From the IMG/VR virus record IMGVR_UViG_3300032431_000004, positions 1 through 64,000 of that record: a stretch of DNA of 64,000 bases; one strand, 5' to 3'. The stretch comes from a virus. The notes below the pieces were generated by a model. That model was not told where the DNA came from, did no database searches, and saw nothing but the letters and a program-made list of their open reading frames with translations. This document shows positions 7,873 through 16,213 of this stretch, in pieces. The translations under genes were made by a program, and so were the position numbers. The stretch's first letter is position 1; the number at the start of each line of letters is the position of its first letter.

Positions 7873-9737
7873 TGGTGGTAGAAAAGAAAAGATACAACCG
7901 AAAAGCTGCGATCGCGGCTGAGCCTGAATGGTCACAATTCCAGCAAAACATTTACAAGCGGGTTGAGTCTGGCAGCGGCAATCTGCGTGTCGGTGCCGTC
8001 GCGGGTTCTGGCAAGACTACGGTACTTTGCGGGATCGCCAACAGACTACCGTCTACGGCAAAGGTTTCAGTACTGGCATTCAGTAAGGACGTCGTTGAGG
8101 CATTAAAGAAACGTCTACCCAGTCGGATCACCGTCGCCACTCCTTATGGCATGGGGCTATCAATCCTGACCCGGCACTTCTATCAGGAGGGTTCGATAAC
8201 GGTAGAGGAGCATAAATACAGGAAAATCTCTAGGAAACTAATTGATGGTTTAGACCTGTCCAGCTTGGCGATCGCTGACAAGGCTGCGACTAAGCAGATT
8301 AAAAAAGATCTGAGCAACTTCCTGAATCGGCTGATTGCAGGGTGTCAAGCCACGTTGTCTGAACCGACGATAGAGAGTCTAAAACATCTGATTGACTATT
8401 ACGTCATCGAATCACCCATCGGAGCCGCTCTAGCCATTCCATTAGTAGCTGAGGCTCTAAAAGCTGGTGAGCTGATGGCACATCAGCAGCGGATCGTAGA
8501 CTTTGGTGATCAGCTTTGGCTACCGCATATATGGGATTTGCGCCCAGCCCCTAGAGATTGGGTGCTGCTAGATGAAGTGCAGGACGCCAGCCCTGCTCAG
8601 CTAGCCCTCTACAAAGCTCTGTTAGGAGATACCGGAAGGGCGATCGCGGTTGGTGATGAATTTCAGGCTATCCAAGGGTTCGCATTTGCTTCTCCTGCCA
8701 TGTGGGGGAAGGTAGCAACTGAGCTAAACGCAGAAACGTTACCCCTGTCAGTTTGCTATCGTTGCCCATCGTCTCATCTGAATCTGGCGCGGGCAATTGT
8801 GTCAGGTATCCAAGCCAGACCGGGCGCTCCGGTAGGCGAACTTGAGGTTGTTGCACCATCTGAAATTAAAGGGATGGCCCAGGCGGGCGACATGATCCTT
8901 TCAAGGTTCACCGCTCCACTGATTGCACTATGTTTGCGGCTGATTGTTTCTGGCATTCAAGCACGGGTGAGAGGCCGTGACATTGGCGCTCAATTAGTGG
9001 CACTAGCTGAGCAATGCGGCAGCGGGCCGTACTCATGCTTTGCTGATGCTGCTAGCCGTTACTGCCTTCCCAAAATACAAGAGCTTAGGGATAACGACGA
9101 GAACCAGGCTGCTGATAGCCTAGAAGACCGCTACAGCGCGATCGCGGCCTGCCATCAGGAATTCGGCGACCAGTGCGCAACAATGCAGCAGTTCACTACC
9201 AAGATCGCTGCATTGTTCACTGACGATAAAGCCTCGGTGATCCTGTCAACAATCCACAGAGCAAAAGGGGATGAAGCCGACAGAGTGTTTTTATTGGGAG
9301 TCAACAGCCTCCCTTATCTAGAAAAGGTTGGGCAAGAATGGCAAGAACAGCAGGAATGGAATCTACTTTATGTCGCCCTGACCCGCGCTAAAAAGTCACT
9401 CTTCCTAGTGCCACTTCCCAGGAAGCAAGACAAAATATCCATAGATGAGCTACTGGCGCTCCCTTATGGCGGGTTGCCAATAACTCCAGTGGCATACACA
9501 ACGCAGCTGACAAGCGCGATCGCCCCCACTGAAGCTATCGAAACTGTATGGATGCCCGCTATAGGCGATCGCGTTCACAAGAGATTTCAGGAAGGCTGGA
9601 ACGGCAGTGCCGTACTACTGACAGCAGATGGGCGGGTTGAGGTTCTATGGGATTACGATCCCTTCCCCCTAACCTGCAAATCGGCTGATTTACGCCCATA
9701 CTCAGAAAAGTTTCAGAAGTCGTTTCAGGAAGCTTAA
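7872..9737 (+). CDS. SF1A helicase (UvrD/Rep-like)
   Basis: 621 residues, start overlapping the upstream stop by one base. Motifs: Walker A GAVAGSGKTT at 41-50, Walker B LLDEVQDASPAQ near 231-242, motif III AVGDEFQAIQGF near 259-270, motif IV-like CYRCPSSH near 295, motif V LSTIHRAKGDEADRVFLLG near 458, motif VI LLYVALTRAKKS near 497. These are the UvrD/Rep/PcrA hallmarks, 3'-5' DNA unwinding. The C-terminus (residues 560-621) looks like a small tudor-like beta region (WMPAIGDRVHKRF). It is the second helicase of the operon. Confidence 0.88.
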   Translation: MVVEKKRYNRKAAIAAEPEWSQFQQNIYKRVESGSGNLRVGAVAGSGKTTVLCGIANRLPSTAKVSVLAFSKDVVEALKKRLPSRITVATPYGMGLSILTRHFYQEGSITVEEHKYRKISRKLIDGLDLSSLAIADKAATKQIKKDLSNFLNRLIAGCQATLSEPTIESLKHLIDYYVIESPIGAALAIPLVAEALKAGELMAHQQRIVDFGDQLWLPHIWDLRPAPRDWVLLDEVQDASPAQLALYKALLGDTGRAIAVGDEFQAIQGFAFASPAMWGKVATELNAETLPLSVCYRCPSSHLNLARAIVSGIQARPGAPVGELEVVAPSEIKGMAQAGDMILSRFTAPLIALCLRLIVSGIQARVRGRDIGAQLVALAEQCGSGPYSCFADAASRYCLPKIQELRDNDENQAADSLEDRYSAIAACHQEFGDQCATMQQFTTKIAALFTDDKASVILSTIHRAKGDEADRVFLLGVNSLPYLEKVGQEWQEQQEWNLLYVALTRAKKSLFLVPLPRKQDKISIDELLALPYGGLPITPVAYTTQLTSAIAPTEAIETVWMPAIGDRVHKRFQEGWNGSAVLLTADGRVEVLWDYDPFPLTCKSADLRPYSEKFQKSFQEA

Positions 9738-9739
9738 AG

Positions 9740-9928
9740 ATGGAATTTGAACAACTCAGGGCAGCAAAGGTGAGGGAGTTGATCGGCTTAGTTAACAAGC
9801 TATCGCGGCTAACCCCCCTAGACGATTGCATTGCACTACTGGAAAGCGCGATCGCACAGCAGCAGGGTAAGGCACGGCAGCGGGCACGGCGAAAAGAGAA
9901 GCCAGAAATTAACGATTGGAGAATCTAA
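9740..9928 (+). CDS. small basic hypothetical protein
   Basis: 62 residues, helical N-terminus and a very basic C-terminus (Lys-Ala-Arg-Gln-Arg-Ala-Arg-Arg-Lys-Glu-Lys). Starts three bases after the helicase stop and ends in the start codon of the Dam-like gene (TAATG). Probably nucleic-acid binding by charge; family unknown. Confidence 0.55.
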   Translation: MEFEQLRAAKVRELIGLVNKLSRLTPLDDCIALLESAIAQQQGKARQRARRKEKPEINDWRI

Positions 9929-10824
9929 TGAAAAGCGCATTTTCGTATTATGGCGGCAAATCAAAAATGGCACGCCACATCGTTCCCCTACTGAACGAGA
10001 TTCCCCACACCGTATATTGTGAGCCGTTTTGCGGCGGCGCGTCGGTACTCTTTGCCAAAGAAAAGCGCTCGGTTAGCTGTAATCACGATTACCGAGAAGT
10101 CATCAACGATACGAATGATTGGGTAATTACGTTTTACCGTGTTGCCAAACTGCAAAAGGATGAGCTGCTGAGGTTGATTGACGCCACCCTCTACAGCCAA
10201 AGTGATCACGCCAAAGCTAAGACGATTTTGAAAACGTCAGCAGAGCATGATGACTTAACAGTCGCATGGGCATTTTATGTGCAGGCTCAAATGTCTTTTT
10301 CTAATCAGCTTTTTACAGGATGGGGCACTGGTGTCACAAGTCGAAACCAAGCGGCTACCTGGGACAATCAAAAGCGATCGCTAGAAGCTGCGCTAGACAG
10401 GCTCTCAGAGGTGCATATCTCAAGTGAGGATGCTATCAGGTGTCTTGAGCGCTGGTCGTCCCCACATTCCTTATTCTTTGTCGATCCGCCATATATCGGC
10501 ACCGACCAGGGGCACTATGGCGGCTACACTGCTGACGATTGGCAAAACCTGTGTGACGCCCTAGACAATTGCAACTCTTCCTATGTCCTCAGCTGCTACC
10601 CACAGGAGGTAGAACCTAAATCCGCACAGCAACGCATTGAAGCGCCTACCCTTTGCTCAGCAAGTGGCAAAGGAAAAGTAGGGGCAGATAGGGGCACCTT
10701 CAGGACAGCAGATGAGATGGGCGATCGCGAGCGTACTGAGGTGCTGTGGGTATGCGATCGATCTAGCGGTATCCGGCCTGATTTGATCAATATCGCAAGA
10801 CTAGAGCAGCTTTCGTTCCTGTGA
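9928..10824 (+). CDS. dam: Dam-type DNA adenine-N6 methyltransferase (D12 class)
   Basis: 298 residues. Start ATG 9928 overlaps the previous stop; a TTG at 9916 is not preferred. SAM-binding motif SYYGGKSKMARHI at 6-18 with CEPFCGGASVLF at 31-42, and the catalytic DPPYIG at 186-191, followed by Gly-Gly-Tyr and Asp-Asp-Trp. This is the alpha-class Dam/DpnM layout (motif I before DPPY). GATC is the family's usual target and is the core of HIP1 (GCGATCGC), so the enzyme would modify the very abundant octamers of this genome. Specificity is inferred. Confidence 0.85.
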   Translation: MKSAFSYYGGKSKMARHIVPLLNEIPHTVYCEPFCGGASVLFAKEKRSVSCNHDYREVINDTNDWVITFYRVAKLQKDELLRLIDATLYSQSDHAKAKTILKTSAEHDDLTVAWAFYVQAQMSFSNQLFTGWGTGVTSRNQAATWDNQKRSLEAALDRLSEVHISSEDAIRCLERWSSPHSLFFVDPPYIGTDQGHYGGYTADDWQNLCDALDNCNSSYVLSCYPQEVEPKSAQQRIEAPTLCSASGKGKVGADRGTFRTADEMGDRERTEVLWVCDRSSGIRPDLINIARLEQLSFL

Positions 10825-10842
10825 AGCTTCCGCATAGTTGCC

Positions 10843-10864
10843 AACGTTTCCAACGTTTAACGTT
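10843..10864. promoter_or_regulatory. three AACGTT repeats upstream of a small-gene operon
   Basis: AACGTT occurs at 10843, 10852 and 10859 between the Dam-like gene and the next operon. TATAAG at about 10880 could serve as a -10 but overlaps the AAGGAGA ribosome binding site. The repeats are operator-like or iteron-like; function unknown. Confidence 0.3.
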
Positions 10865-10893
10865 AGAATAACGACAGCTATAAGGAGAGAATT

Positions 10894-11091
10894 ATGGAAG
10901 ACACGGTAGATGGGGTAGTAATAAGCGCGGCTGAAATGGCCGCGATCGCGCTGGTCATGCATCTGCGATGGAAGCAATCGCAAGCTTTACGCCTTGGCAC
11001 TGTGGCAGATCGCCCGCCAATGGAGTCGTTTGAGGATTGGCTGAAAGCGATCGCGGGTTCGGCAGTAATAAAGGAAGAGACTAATGGATAG
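10894..11091 (+). CDS. small hypothetical protein
   Basis: 65 residues with a strong AAGGAGA site seven bases before the ATG, so it probably opens a translational unit. Contains SFEDWLKAIAG near the C-terminus, similar to SFDDWLNVIAF in the next protein and SLEDWSKRMK two genes on. Overlaps the next gene by 8 nt. Confidence 0.6.
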   Translation: MEDTVDGVVISAAEMAAIALVMHLRWKQSQALRLGTVADRPPMESFEDWLKAIAGSAVIKEETNG

Positions 11092-11578
11092 TTCCGAAAC
11101 CAGTGAAGTATTGCTCAAGCTGGTTGAGCAATGGAGATCTACCGGAGGTTTGACAAGCGACATTCCTGCTAGTTTATCGTTTGATGATTGGCTGAACGTG
11201 ATTGCATTCTGTCAGGAAGTGCTTGAGTTGGAATTCCCTGCGATCATCGTAGATGAAAAGCTTGAACCTTTTAGTGCCTGCCCATTTTGCGGGGGCAAAG
11301 ACCAAGTTTTTTTAGACAATGACAAACGTGATACCGGGACTTCATACGGTTACTACGTCAAATGCTCCTGCGGTGCGGAAGGTGCGGTTGGTGTAGACAA
11401 GTCAGAAGCGGCGGCATTGTGGAATAAGCGATCAGAAACGCCCGCGATCGCGATAGGAGATGACAGGCGGCTTAGCGACAGTCAAAACAAAGCGATCGCT
11501 TTTCTAGGAACTTGCTCTGCTCAGCAACAAGCTCAAATGATGGATGGCCACAAGTTTAGGATAGAAACCAATGAATAA
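11084..11578 (+). CDS. Lar-like restriction alleviation / zinc-ribbon protein
   Basis: 164 residues. The centre carries ACPFCGGKDQVFLDN, then CSCGAEG and an Ala-Leu-Trp-Asn-Lys-Arg end. This is the CPFCG...C.CGA.G...AWN.R signature of the Lar family, which in phages and prophages dampens type I restriction. An extra N-terminal helical region of about 60 residues includes SFDDWLNVIAF. Flanked by methylase genes, consistent with defence evasion; activity not provable from sequence. Confidence 0.7.
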   Translation: MDSSETSEVLLKLVEQWRSTGGLTSDIPASLSFDDWLNVIAFCQEVLELEFPAIIVDEKLEPFSACPFCGGKDQVFLDNDKRDTGTSYGYYVKCSCGAEGAVGVDKSEAAALWNKRSETPAIAIGDDRRLSDSQNKAIAFLGTCSAQQQAQMMDGHKFRIETNE

Positions 11579-11939
11579 TTCCGAAGCAACCAAACTCAAA
11601 GCACCCTCATCCAATAGAGATCCTTTACAAGAGCTGAGAGAAGCGGGGCTGCACATTTACCTATTTGGCGGGTTCTGCCCTGTGCAGTGTGAGGCTACGT
11701 TGCCATCTGGCAAGGCACTTTACTTCCGATCGCGTGGGGAATGTTGGGAGTTGACGATCGCGCCCACAAGATTAGGCGCTGTGAGTGGTGACAACGCATC
11801 CCTTAGCATCTCGTCAGAGTACGGGACTGAACAGTTTGAGGCTGGCTACATGCCACTAGAAACGGCAGCTGACATAATCCTCACCGCGATCGCACTTTAT
11901 CGATTGTCGTCTGGCAAAGGAGTAGCTAGCCATGAGTAA
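11571..11939 (+). CDS. hypothetical protein, first of a duplicated pair
   Basis: 122 residues. Shares its plan with the next gene: Pro-Leu-Gln-(Glu/Arg)-Leu near the N-terminus, Cys-(Glu/Asp)-Ala-Thr-Leu-Pro, Tyr-Phe, a Trp-Glu-Leu strand, and a C-terminal LETAADIILTAIALYRLSSGKG helix split here across Thr. Starts in an 8-nt overlap with the Lar-like gene. Function unknown. Confidence 0.65.
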   Translation: MNNSEATKLKAPSSNRDPLQELREAGLHIYLFGGFCPVQCEATLPSGKALYFRSRGECWELTIAPTRLGAVSGDNASLSISSEYGTEQFEAGYMPLETAADIILTAIALYRLSSGKGVASHE

Positions 11940-12267
11940 CCCTAAAGCCAGCGCGATCGCTAGAAGCCCTTTACAAAGGCTGCAAGACGCAGGGCTTGTA
12001 GTCGTTGGATTCGTTGGGTTTGACCCTATCATTTGTGACGCCACTCTACCGGATGGCAAAAACATTTATTTTACAGCGTGGGAATATAGCTGGGAGCTAA
12101 AGATCACAGAATGGAACATGGCTTCTCTGGATTCCCTTTTTAACCTTGAGGTTTCATACCCAGAATATTCCGTAGAAAAGTTGATGTCGTTAGAAACTGC
12201 GGCAGATTTAATCCTTGCCTCAATCGCCCTCTATCAACTGTCGTCCGGCAAAGGGGCGATCGCATGA
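11932..12267 (+). CDS. hypothetical protein, second of a duplicated pair
   Basis: 111 residues, paralogue of the gene just upstream (matching Cys-Asp-Ala-Thr-Leu-Pro, Trp-Glu-Leu and LETAADLILASIALYQLSSG). The 8-nt overlap with the upstream copy and 4-nt overlap downstream show that the duplication kept translational coupling. Function unknown. Confidence 0.65.
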   Translation: MSNPKASAIARSPLQRLQDAGLVVVGFVGFDPIICDATLPDGKNIYFTAWEYSWELKITEWNMASLDSLFNLEVSYPEYSVEKLMSLETAADLILASIALYQLSSGKGAIA

Positions 12268-12569
12268 GCTGGGCAACAAGATCAAGGAAAGTCCTGCTAG
12301 AGATTGCGGCCGCGAATCCTCAGCAGCAAGGGGAATCCCTAGAGGACTGGAGCAAGCGGATGAAGAGAGCGATCGTAGATGGCTACCCATTTATGCAGAG
12401 AGGCGGGTTTGCGTATCAGCATTGGTGCCGCGAGAGGTCGGTAGTCTTGCGCGAGCTGGGCATCGTAGCGGGATTGCCTAAAAAGGGAAGTAGGGCGATC
12501 GCAGAGCTGGCAGCCATGCCCCACACTGGACAGCTGAATCTATTGGATGTAGGAGATAGAAATGAGTAG
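12264..12569 (+). CDS. hypothetical protein
   Basis: 101 residues, start ATGA overlap, with the HIP1 octamer ending in the start codon (GCGATCGCATGA). Basic, helical, with SLEDWSKRMK and WCRERSVVLRELGI. No family recognised. Overlaps the C5 methylase start by 8 nt. Confidence 0.6.
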   Translation: MSWATRSRKVLLEIAAANPQQQGESLEDWSKRMKRAIVDGYPFMQRGGFAYQHWCRERSVVLRELGIVAGLPKKGSRAIAELAAMPHTGQLNLLDVGDRNE

Positions 12570-13824
12570 GGAACTAGAGTCATGGTTCAGCGGCGGCGGG
12601 CTAGCTGACATAGGGTATGCGGAGGCTGGCCTTACCCCGACCTTTGCCGTAGAGCTTGACGACGCGATCGCCAGTGTGTACCGGGCAAACCTTAACGATC
12701 ATTGCCTGACTGCTGACGTTCGCAATGTCGAATTGTACGGCACCACAAGGTTCTGGTTTCACGTTTCGCCGCCTTGCACTAATGCGTCGGTAGCGAAAAC
12801 GAATGGTGGTGAAACTGAGCTAGACATTCAGCTAGCGCGGGCGATAGTGCGGGGCATTGAACGGCGATCGCCCTGGTTCAGTCTGGAGAATGTATGGGGC
12901 TATCGAACGTTTGAAAGCTTCAGGCTGATCCTAGAAGCCTTGTCTAACAATGGATACAATCTGGCGTACTGGCATCTGAATAGTGCTAATTACGGAGTGC
13001 CACAGACTAGGAAGCGGCTAATCCTGTGCGCGAGCAGAGTAAAACGGGTTGTTCAGCCTCACCCTACCCATGCCAAAGCCCCTGACCTATTTGCACTGCC
13101 TTGGGTCGGTTGGTATGAAGCGATCGCGGATTTGGTGCCCACACTACCAGAGACTCAATTTGCAAAATGGCAGCTTGAACGGTTGCCAGAAGAGCTGAGA
13201 GCAATCACGGCACTGGATCAAAATCTAAAAACCTGTCTCGTTGAGACTAAGAATTCTAATCGGCAATGGGGCAAAGGATACCGTGTTGGCAATCTGCCAC
13301 GGGAGTTACTGATTGGTGATCAGCGCAGCAATGGGGGGCGATCGCTTTCAATCCGTAATGAGGATCAGCCGTGCTACACAGTTGAGGCTTCTAAAAGCGG
13401 CGTTCATGCTGGCAGGGCGTTACTAATTGAAGGGACTGAGCAGCGGCGCACAACGGTGTCGCATCGAGGGGAGCTAGAACCATCGTTCACTATCAAGGCA
13501 TCGATCCACAAGTCTTCTACTCGGGCATACATCCCTGAACCTTTCATGGTTGATGGGCTTGCCAACAATCGCGGGGCTTCGGTAACGATTGTGACAGGCG
13601 ATCGCCCTTCCTATACCGTTAAAGCCTCAGCCTATAAGCAGGCATCGCGGGCATACATCCCTAACGGTAGGGTCGTTACAATCACCCCTGAATGCCTCGC
13701 ACGGTTTCAGTCAGTGCCCAGTTGGTATCGGCTATCTGGTAAGGCTTCGCTGGATTGCAAGGTACTGGGTAACGGATTCCCTTGCTTACTGGCTCAGGCA
13801 TTAGTTGAGGCACAAAAGCTATGA
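12562..13824 (+). CDS. DNA cytosine-C5 methyltransferase
   Basis: 420 residues, AGGAGAT before the start. Motif I is SWFSGGGLADIGYAEAGL at 7-24, motif IV VSPPCTN at 68-74 with catalytic Cys72, motif VI LENV at 108-111, motif VIII NYGVPQTRKRLIL near 143-155 and motif X GNGFPCLLAQAL near 402-413. The target-recognition region contains about three tandem units built around Pro-(Cys/Ser)-(Tyr/Phe)-Thr-(Val/Ile)-(Glu/Lys)-Ala-Ser followed by Arg-Ala. A role in protecting phage DNA is likely; CGATCG within HIP1 is a plausible target but not shown. Confidence 0.9.
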   Translation: MSRELESWFSGGGLADIGYAEAGLTPTFAVELDDAIASVYRANLNDHCLTADVRNVELYGTTRFWFHVSPPCTNASVAKTNGGETELDIQLARAIVRGIERRSPWFSLENVWGYRTFESFRLILEALSNNGYNLAYWHLNSANYGVPQTRKRLILCASRVKRVVQPHPTHAKAPDLFALPWVGWYEAIADLVPTLPETQFAKWQLERLPEELRAITALDQNLKTCLVETKNSNRQWGKGYRVGNLPRELLIGDQRSNGGRSLSIRNEDQPCYTVEASKSGVHAGRALLIEGTEQRRTTVSHRGELEPSFTIKASIHKSSTRAYIPEPFMVDGLANNRGASVTIVTGDRPSYTVKASAYKQASRAYIPNGRVVTITPECLARFQSVPSWYRLSGKASLDCKVLGNGFPCLLAQALVEAQKL

Positions 13825-14324
13825 AGGAAATTAGCGTCCTGTTTGTAGATCCCGCGCTGGCATCCCTTGGATGGGCTGTCATCAGCGGGAATTCTCACAG
13901 CTTCAAGATGATTGACTTTGGAGTAGTCGTAACCCCAGCAGGGATGCCACTGGGCGATCGCCTTTCCATAGTTCGGCAAGATGTACTAGAGCTGCTAGAG
14001 CTGCACAAGCCTACTGTCGTTGGCTATGAAAAGCCATTCTTTTCTGGCAAGAATACTAATGCCGCGATTGTGCAAAATGCGATCGGGGTAATGCTCTCTG
14101 CGATGGCCGACGCTGGTTATCCAAGTCCCGTAGAACTGAAGCCATCGCAAATCAAATTGGCGATCGCGGGTAGCGGGAAGGCTGAAAAAGTTGAAGTTAG
14201 GGCGGCAGTCCTTGAGCTGTTTGGATTGACCCACCAAAAAGGGACGAAGGATGACGCCTACGATGCAGCAGCGGGTGCGGCGGCGGTGATGCAAAACTAT
14301 TTTTTATTTGAGGCAGCGACATGA
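13821..14324 (+). CDS. ruvC: RuvC-like Holliday junction resolvase
   Basis: 167 residues, close to RuvC length. Acidic catalytic positions are in place: FVDPALASLGWA with Asp10, VGYEKPF with Glu70, and GTKDDAYDAAA with Asp144/145 and Asp148. The fold cleaves four-way junctions; in phages it resolves recombination or packaging intermediates. Start overlaps the methylase stop by 4 nt with GAGG upstream. Confidence 0.85.
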   Translation: MKEISVLFVDPALASLGWAVISGNSHSFKMIDFGVVVTPAGMPLGDRLSIVRQDVLELLELHKPTVVGYEKPFFSGKNTNAAIVQNAIGVMLSAMADAGYPSPVELKPSQIKLAIAGSGKAEKVEVRAAVLELFGLTHQKGTKDDAYDAAAGAAAVMQNYFLFEAAT

Positions 14325-14560
14325 GTAAGTTTTTAGTTCAGTTTGCAGACGACGAAGGATTGGGAAGTGAGAACGAGGTTGAAGCCTCTGACCATCAAGG
14401 TGCCGCGATCGCATTTGTTGAAAAGAATTGTGATTCAGAAACCCATGAAGCACTGCTAGAAACTCCTGAGTACATACTCGTTTCTCGCGGCAGCGGCGAA
14501 CCTGTGAGATTTCAAGTGACTTCCGAAGTCAGCTATCAGTTCTATGCAAACGAGGCTTGA
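14321..14560 (+). CDS. hypothetical protein
   Basis: 79 residues, acidic, begins MSKFLVQFADDEGLGSENEV; ATGA overlap with the RuvC gene. Resembles small phage proteins with a beta-alpha start but no family is recognised. Confidence 0.55.
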   Translation: MSKFLVQFADDEGLGSENEVEASDHQGAAIAFVEKNCDSETHEALLETPEYILVSRGSGEPVRFQVTSEVSYQFYANEA

Positions 14561-14564
14561 AAAC

Positions 14565-14783
14565 ATGAATATTACTCTTGAGCAACTAGAAGCGGCGTTG
14601 GCAGTTCTAGCAAAAGACCATCGGTTCCAAGGTTCAGAAGTCAGGCTTCATAACACTAGGCTGTTGAGGATGCTGGGCAAACCACTAACGGCTGCTGAAG
14701 AACTGGCGATCGCTGAATCTCGCCGTCGCGCTGTAAACGCAATGGTGTCGCCATCCTTTGTAGTAGGGAGCGATCGCACATGA
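14565..14783 (+). CDS. hypothetical protein
   Basis: 72 residues from the ATG at 14565, four bases after the previous stop; an in-frame ATG at 14544 would overlap that gene and is less likely. Helical, with Leu-Glu-Ala-Ala-Leu and a basic middle. Ends in the 4-nt overlap of the next gene at a GCGATCGCACATGA junction. Confidence 0.55.
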   Translation: MNITLEQLEAALAVLAKDHRFQGSEVRLHNTRLLRMLGKPLTAAEELAIAESRRRAVNAMVSPSFVVGSDRT

Positions 14784-15109
14784 TCTACACCATTACAAAA
14801 TCAATTGCTGCTATCAAGGTAAGCCCAGCGGTGTCATCAGCAGTCCGACTAAAAATAGAGAATGGGTTTCGACTGGCAGAAGTTTACTTGGCAGATGTGG
14901 CTACCCATCATTTCATTGCTGGCTCCTACACTCCCGTTGAAACTTTCACCATGTTTCAAATGGTTGACGAAACTGCCACTGATGCTGACATAGAGATGGT
15001 TCGACAGATCTTGCAGAAGCATGAAGAAGAAGACGCAGCCAGTCAGCTTAGGATGGCACGGCACAGAGAGCAAATGAGTTTAGACATGGGCATGGGAGGT
15101 GACGTATGA
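14780..15109 (+). CDS. hypothetical protein
   Basis: 109 residues. Beta-rich N-terminus and a charged C-terminal helix ending in Met/Gly residues. The start follows GGGAGCGATCGCAC, i.e. the HIP1 octamer fills the space between the binding site and the ATG. No family recognised. Confidence 0.55.
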   Translation: MIYTITKSIAAIKVSPAVSSAVRLKIENGFRLAEVYLADVATHHFIAGSYTPVETFTMFQMVDETATDADIEMVRQILQKHEEEDAASQLRMARHREQMSLDMGMGGDV

Positions 15110-15408
15110 CGGCAGCACATGATGAATTGCGATCGCAGATAAACGCGATCGCACTGCGGACACAGAAGTTAGAGGATGCGATAGCGAAGCGCTGCTTGCA
15201 GATTGAGACTGACAAGTTTCTGCCAATTTCCGTTTGCTACAGGCGGTTAGGCTACCGAAATTCAACCCATTTCAGAAACGCTGTCTACGCAGATGAGCAG
15301 CGAATGTCAGAAGGGAAGACGCCCAATCATTTTCCGCAGGGCGCTATCCAGAAGCGGGGTGGTAGATGGTTCGTAGATGTCAAAGCAGTAATGGAGTCGA
15401 AAACATGA
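15106..15408 (+). CDS. small protein with CYRxLGY module, long copy
   Basis: 100 residues; GGGAGGTGACGT then ATGA. An N-terminal helix of about 35 residues precedes SVCYRRLGYRNSTHFRNAV and a C-terminal RWFVDVKAVMES. The second half matches the next gene. The pattern looks like a small winged or excisionase-like DNA-binding module, but this is a guess. Confidence 0.6.
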   Translation: MTAAHDELRSQINAIALRTQKLEDAIAKRCLQIETDKFLPISVCYRRLGYRNSTHFRNAVYADEQRMSEGKTPNHFPQGAIQKRGGRWFVDVKAVMESKT

Positions 15409-15575
15409 ACGAGCAGTTCAAATCAGTGGCAGCCTGCTACCGCACATTAGGATACGCAAGACAGGAAGATTTGAGGCAGGATATCCGCTCAAAGCGACTG
15501 CCAGAAGGGAGCTATGCGATTGTAAACGATCGCTATTTCGTAGACGTTCAAGCGGTACAAGAGGCACAAGCATGA
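15405..15575 (+). CDS. small protein with CYRxLGY module, short copy
   Basis: 56 residues from the ATGA overlap at 15405. Aligns with the C-terminal half of the upstream protein: SVAACYRTLGYARQEDLRQD and RYFVDVQAVQEA. A tandem duplicate that lost or never had the N-terminal helix. Function unknown. Confidence 0.6.
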   Translation: MNEQFKSVAACYRTLGYARQEDLRQDIRSKRLPEGSYAIVNDRYFVDVQAVQEAQA

Positions 15576-16213
15576 CACATTCAGCAACGACGGCAAAGAG
15601 CGATCGCCAGCCATTAGATCGCTATGATTCTCCTGAGTGGATGCCAGATGTATTGTTCTATGAACTCCCAGGATTTCCTAGTGACACGGTATTTTTTGAG
15701 TGCTGCAAGGAGGGTGGGTCAATCTCAAAAACAATTCTTGATCACGGATACCAGGTCATCACCGCAGACATTGACCCAAATACTGATCCTGACTTTGTTT
15801 TAGACATGACTAAGCCGGATTCCTGGGATGCGCTACCCCACTTTGATTACGTAATCACCAATCCACCTTTTTGTGATGCTGATGCCATCGTAGGCATGGC
15901 AATCCCTAGGGCTAAAGGAGTGATGATGTTACTGCGTAAGACTTGGGATGAGCCAACAGTCATCCGCTACGAACTGCTAGAAAAACACCCTTGGACAAAC
16001 AAGATTTGCTTGCCTCGCTATAAGTTCACGAGGTCTAAAGATCCGTCTACCGGGCTGAGAACTGGCAATTGGCAGACAGATTCAACGCCGATCGACTGGT
16101 TCATGTGGATGCCAAGCATGGGTATCCCCACCATGAGCGTCTACTCCGAAGACAAGATAAACAAATTTTCTCGATACACTGCTAACCCCGACAGGGAGGG
16201 CGATCGCAAATGA
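15572..16213 (+). CDS. DNA N6-adenine methyltransferase (NPPF type)
   Basis: 213 residues. FFECCKEGGSISKTILDHGY near 41-60 with Ile-Thr-Ala-Asp-Ile-Asp after it forms the SAM site, and FDYVITNPPFCDADA at 91-105 holds the catalytic NPPF. The rest (LLRKTWDEPT, WFMWMPSMG) matches the pattern of small phage adenine methylases where Phe-Met-Trp follows. Target unknown. Third of four methylases in the window. Confidence 0.75.
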   Translation: MTHSATTAKSDRQPLDRYDSPEWMPDVLFYELPGFPSDTVFFECCKEGGSISKTILDHGYQVITADIDPNTDPDFVLDMTKPDSWDALPHFDYVITNPPFCDADAIVGMAIPRAKGVMMLLRKTWDEPTVIRYELLEKHPWTNKICLPRYKFTRSKDPSTGLRTGNWQTDSTPIDWFMWMPSMGIPTMSVYSEDKINKFSRYTANPDREGDRK

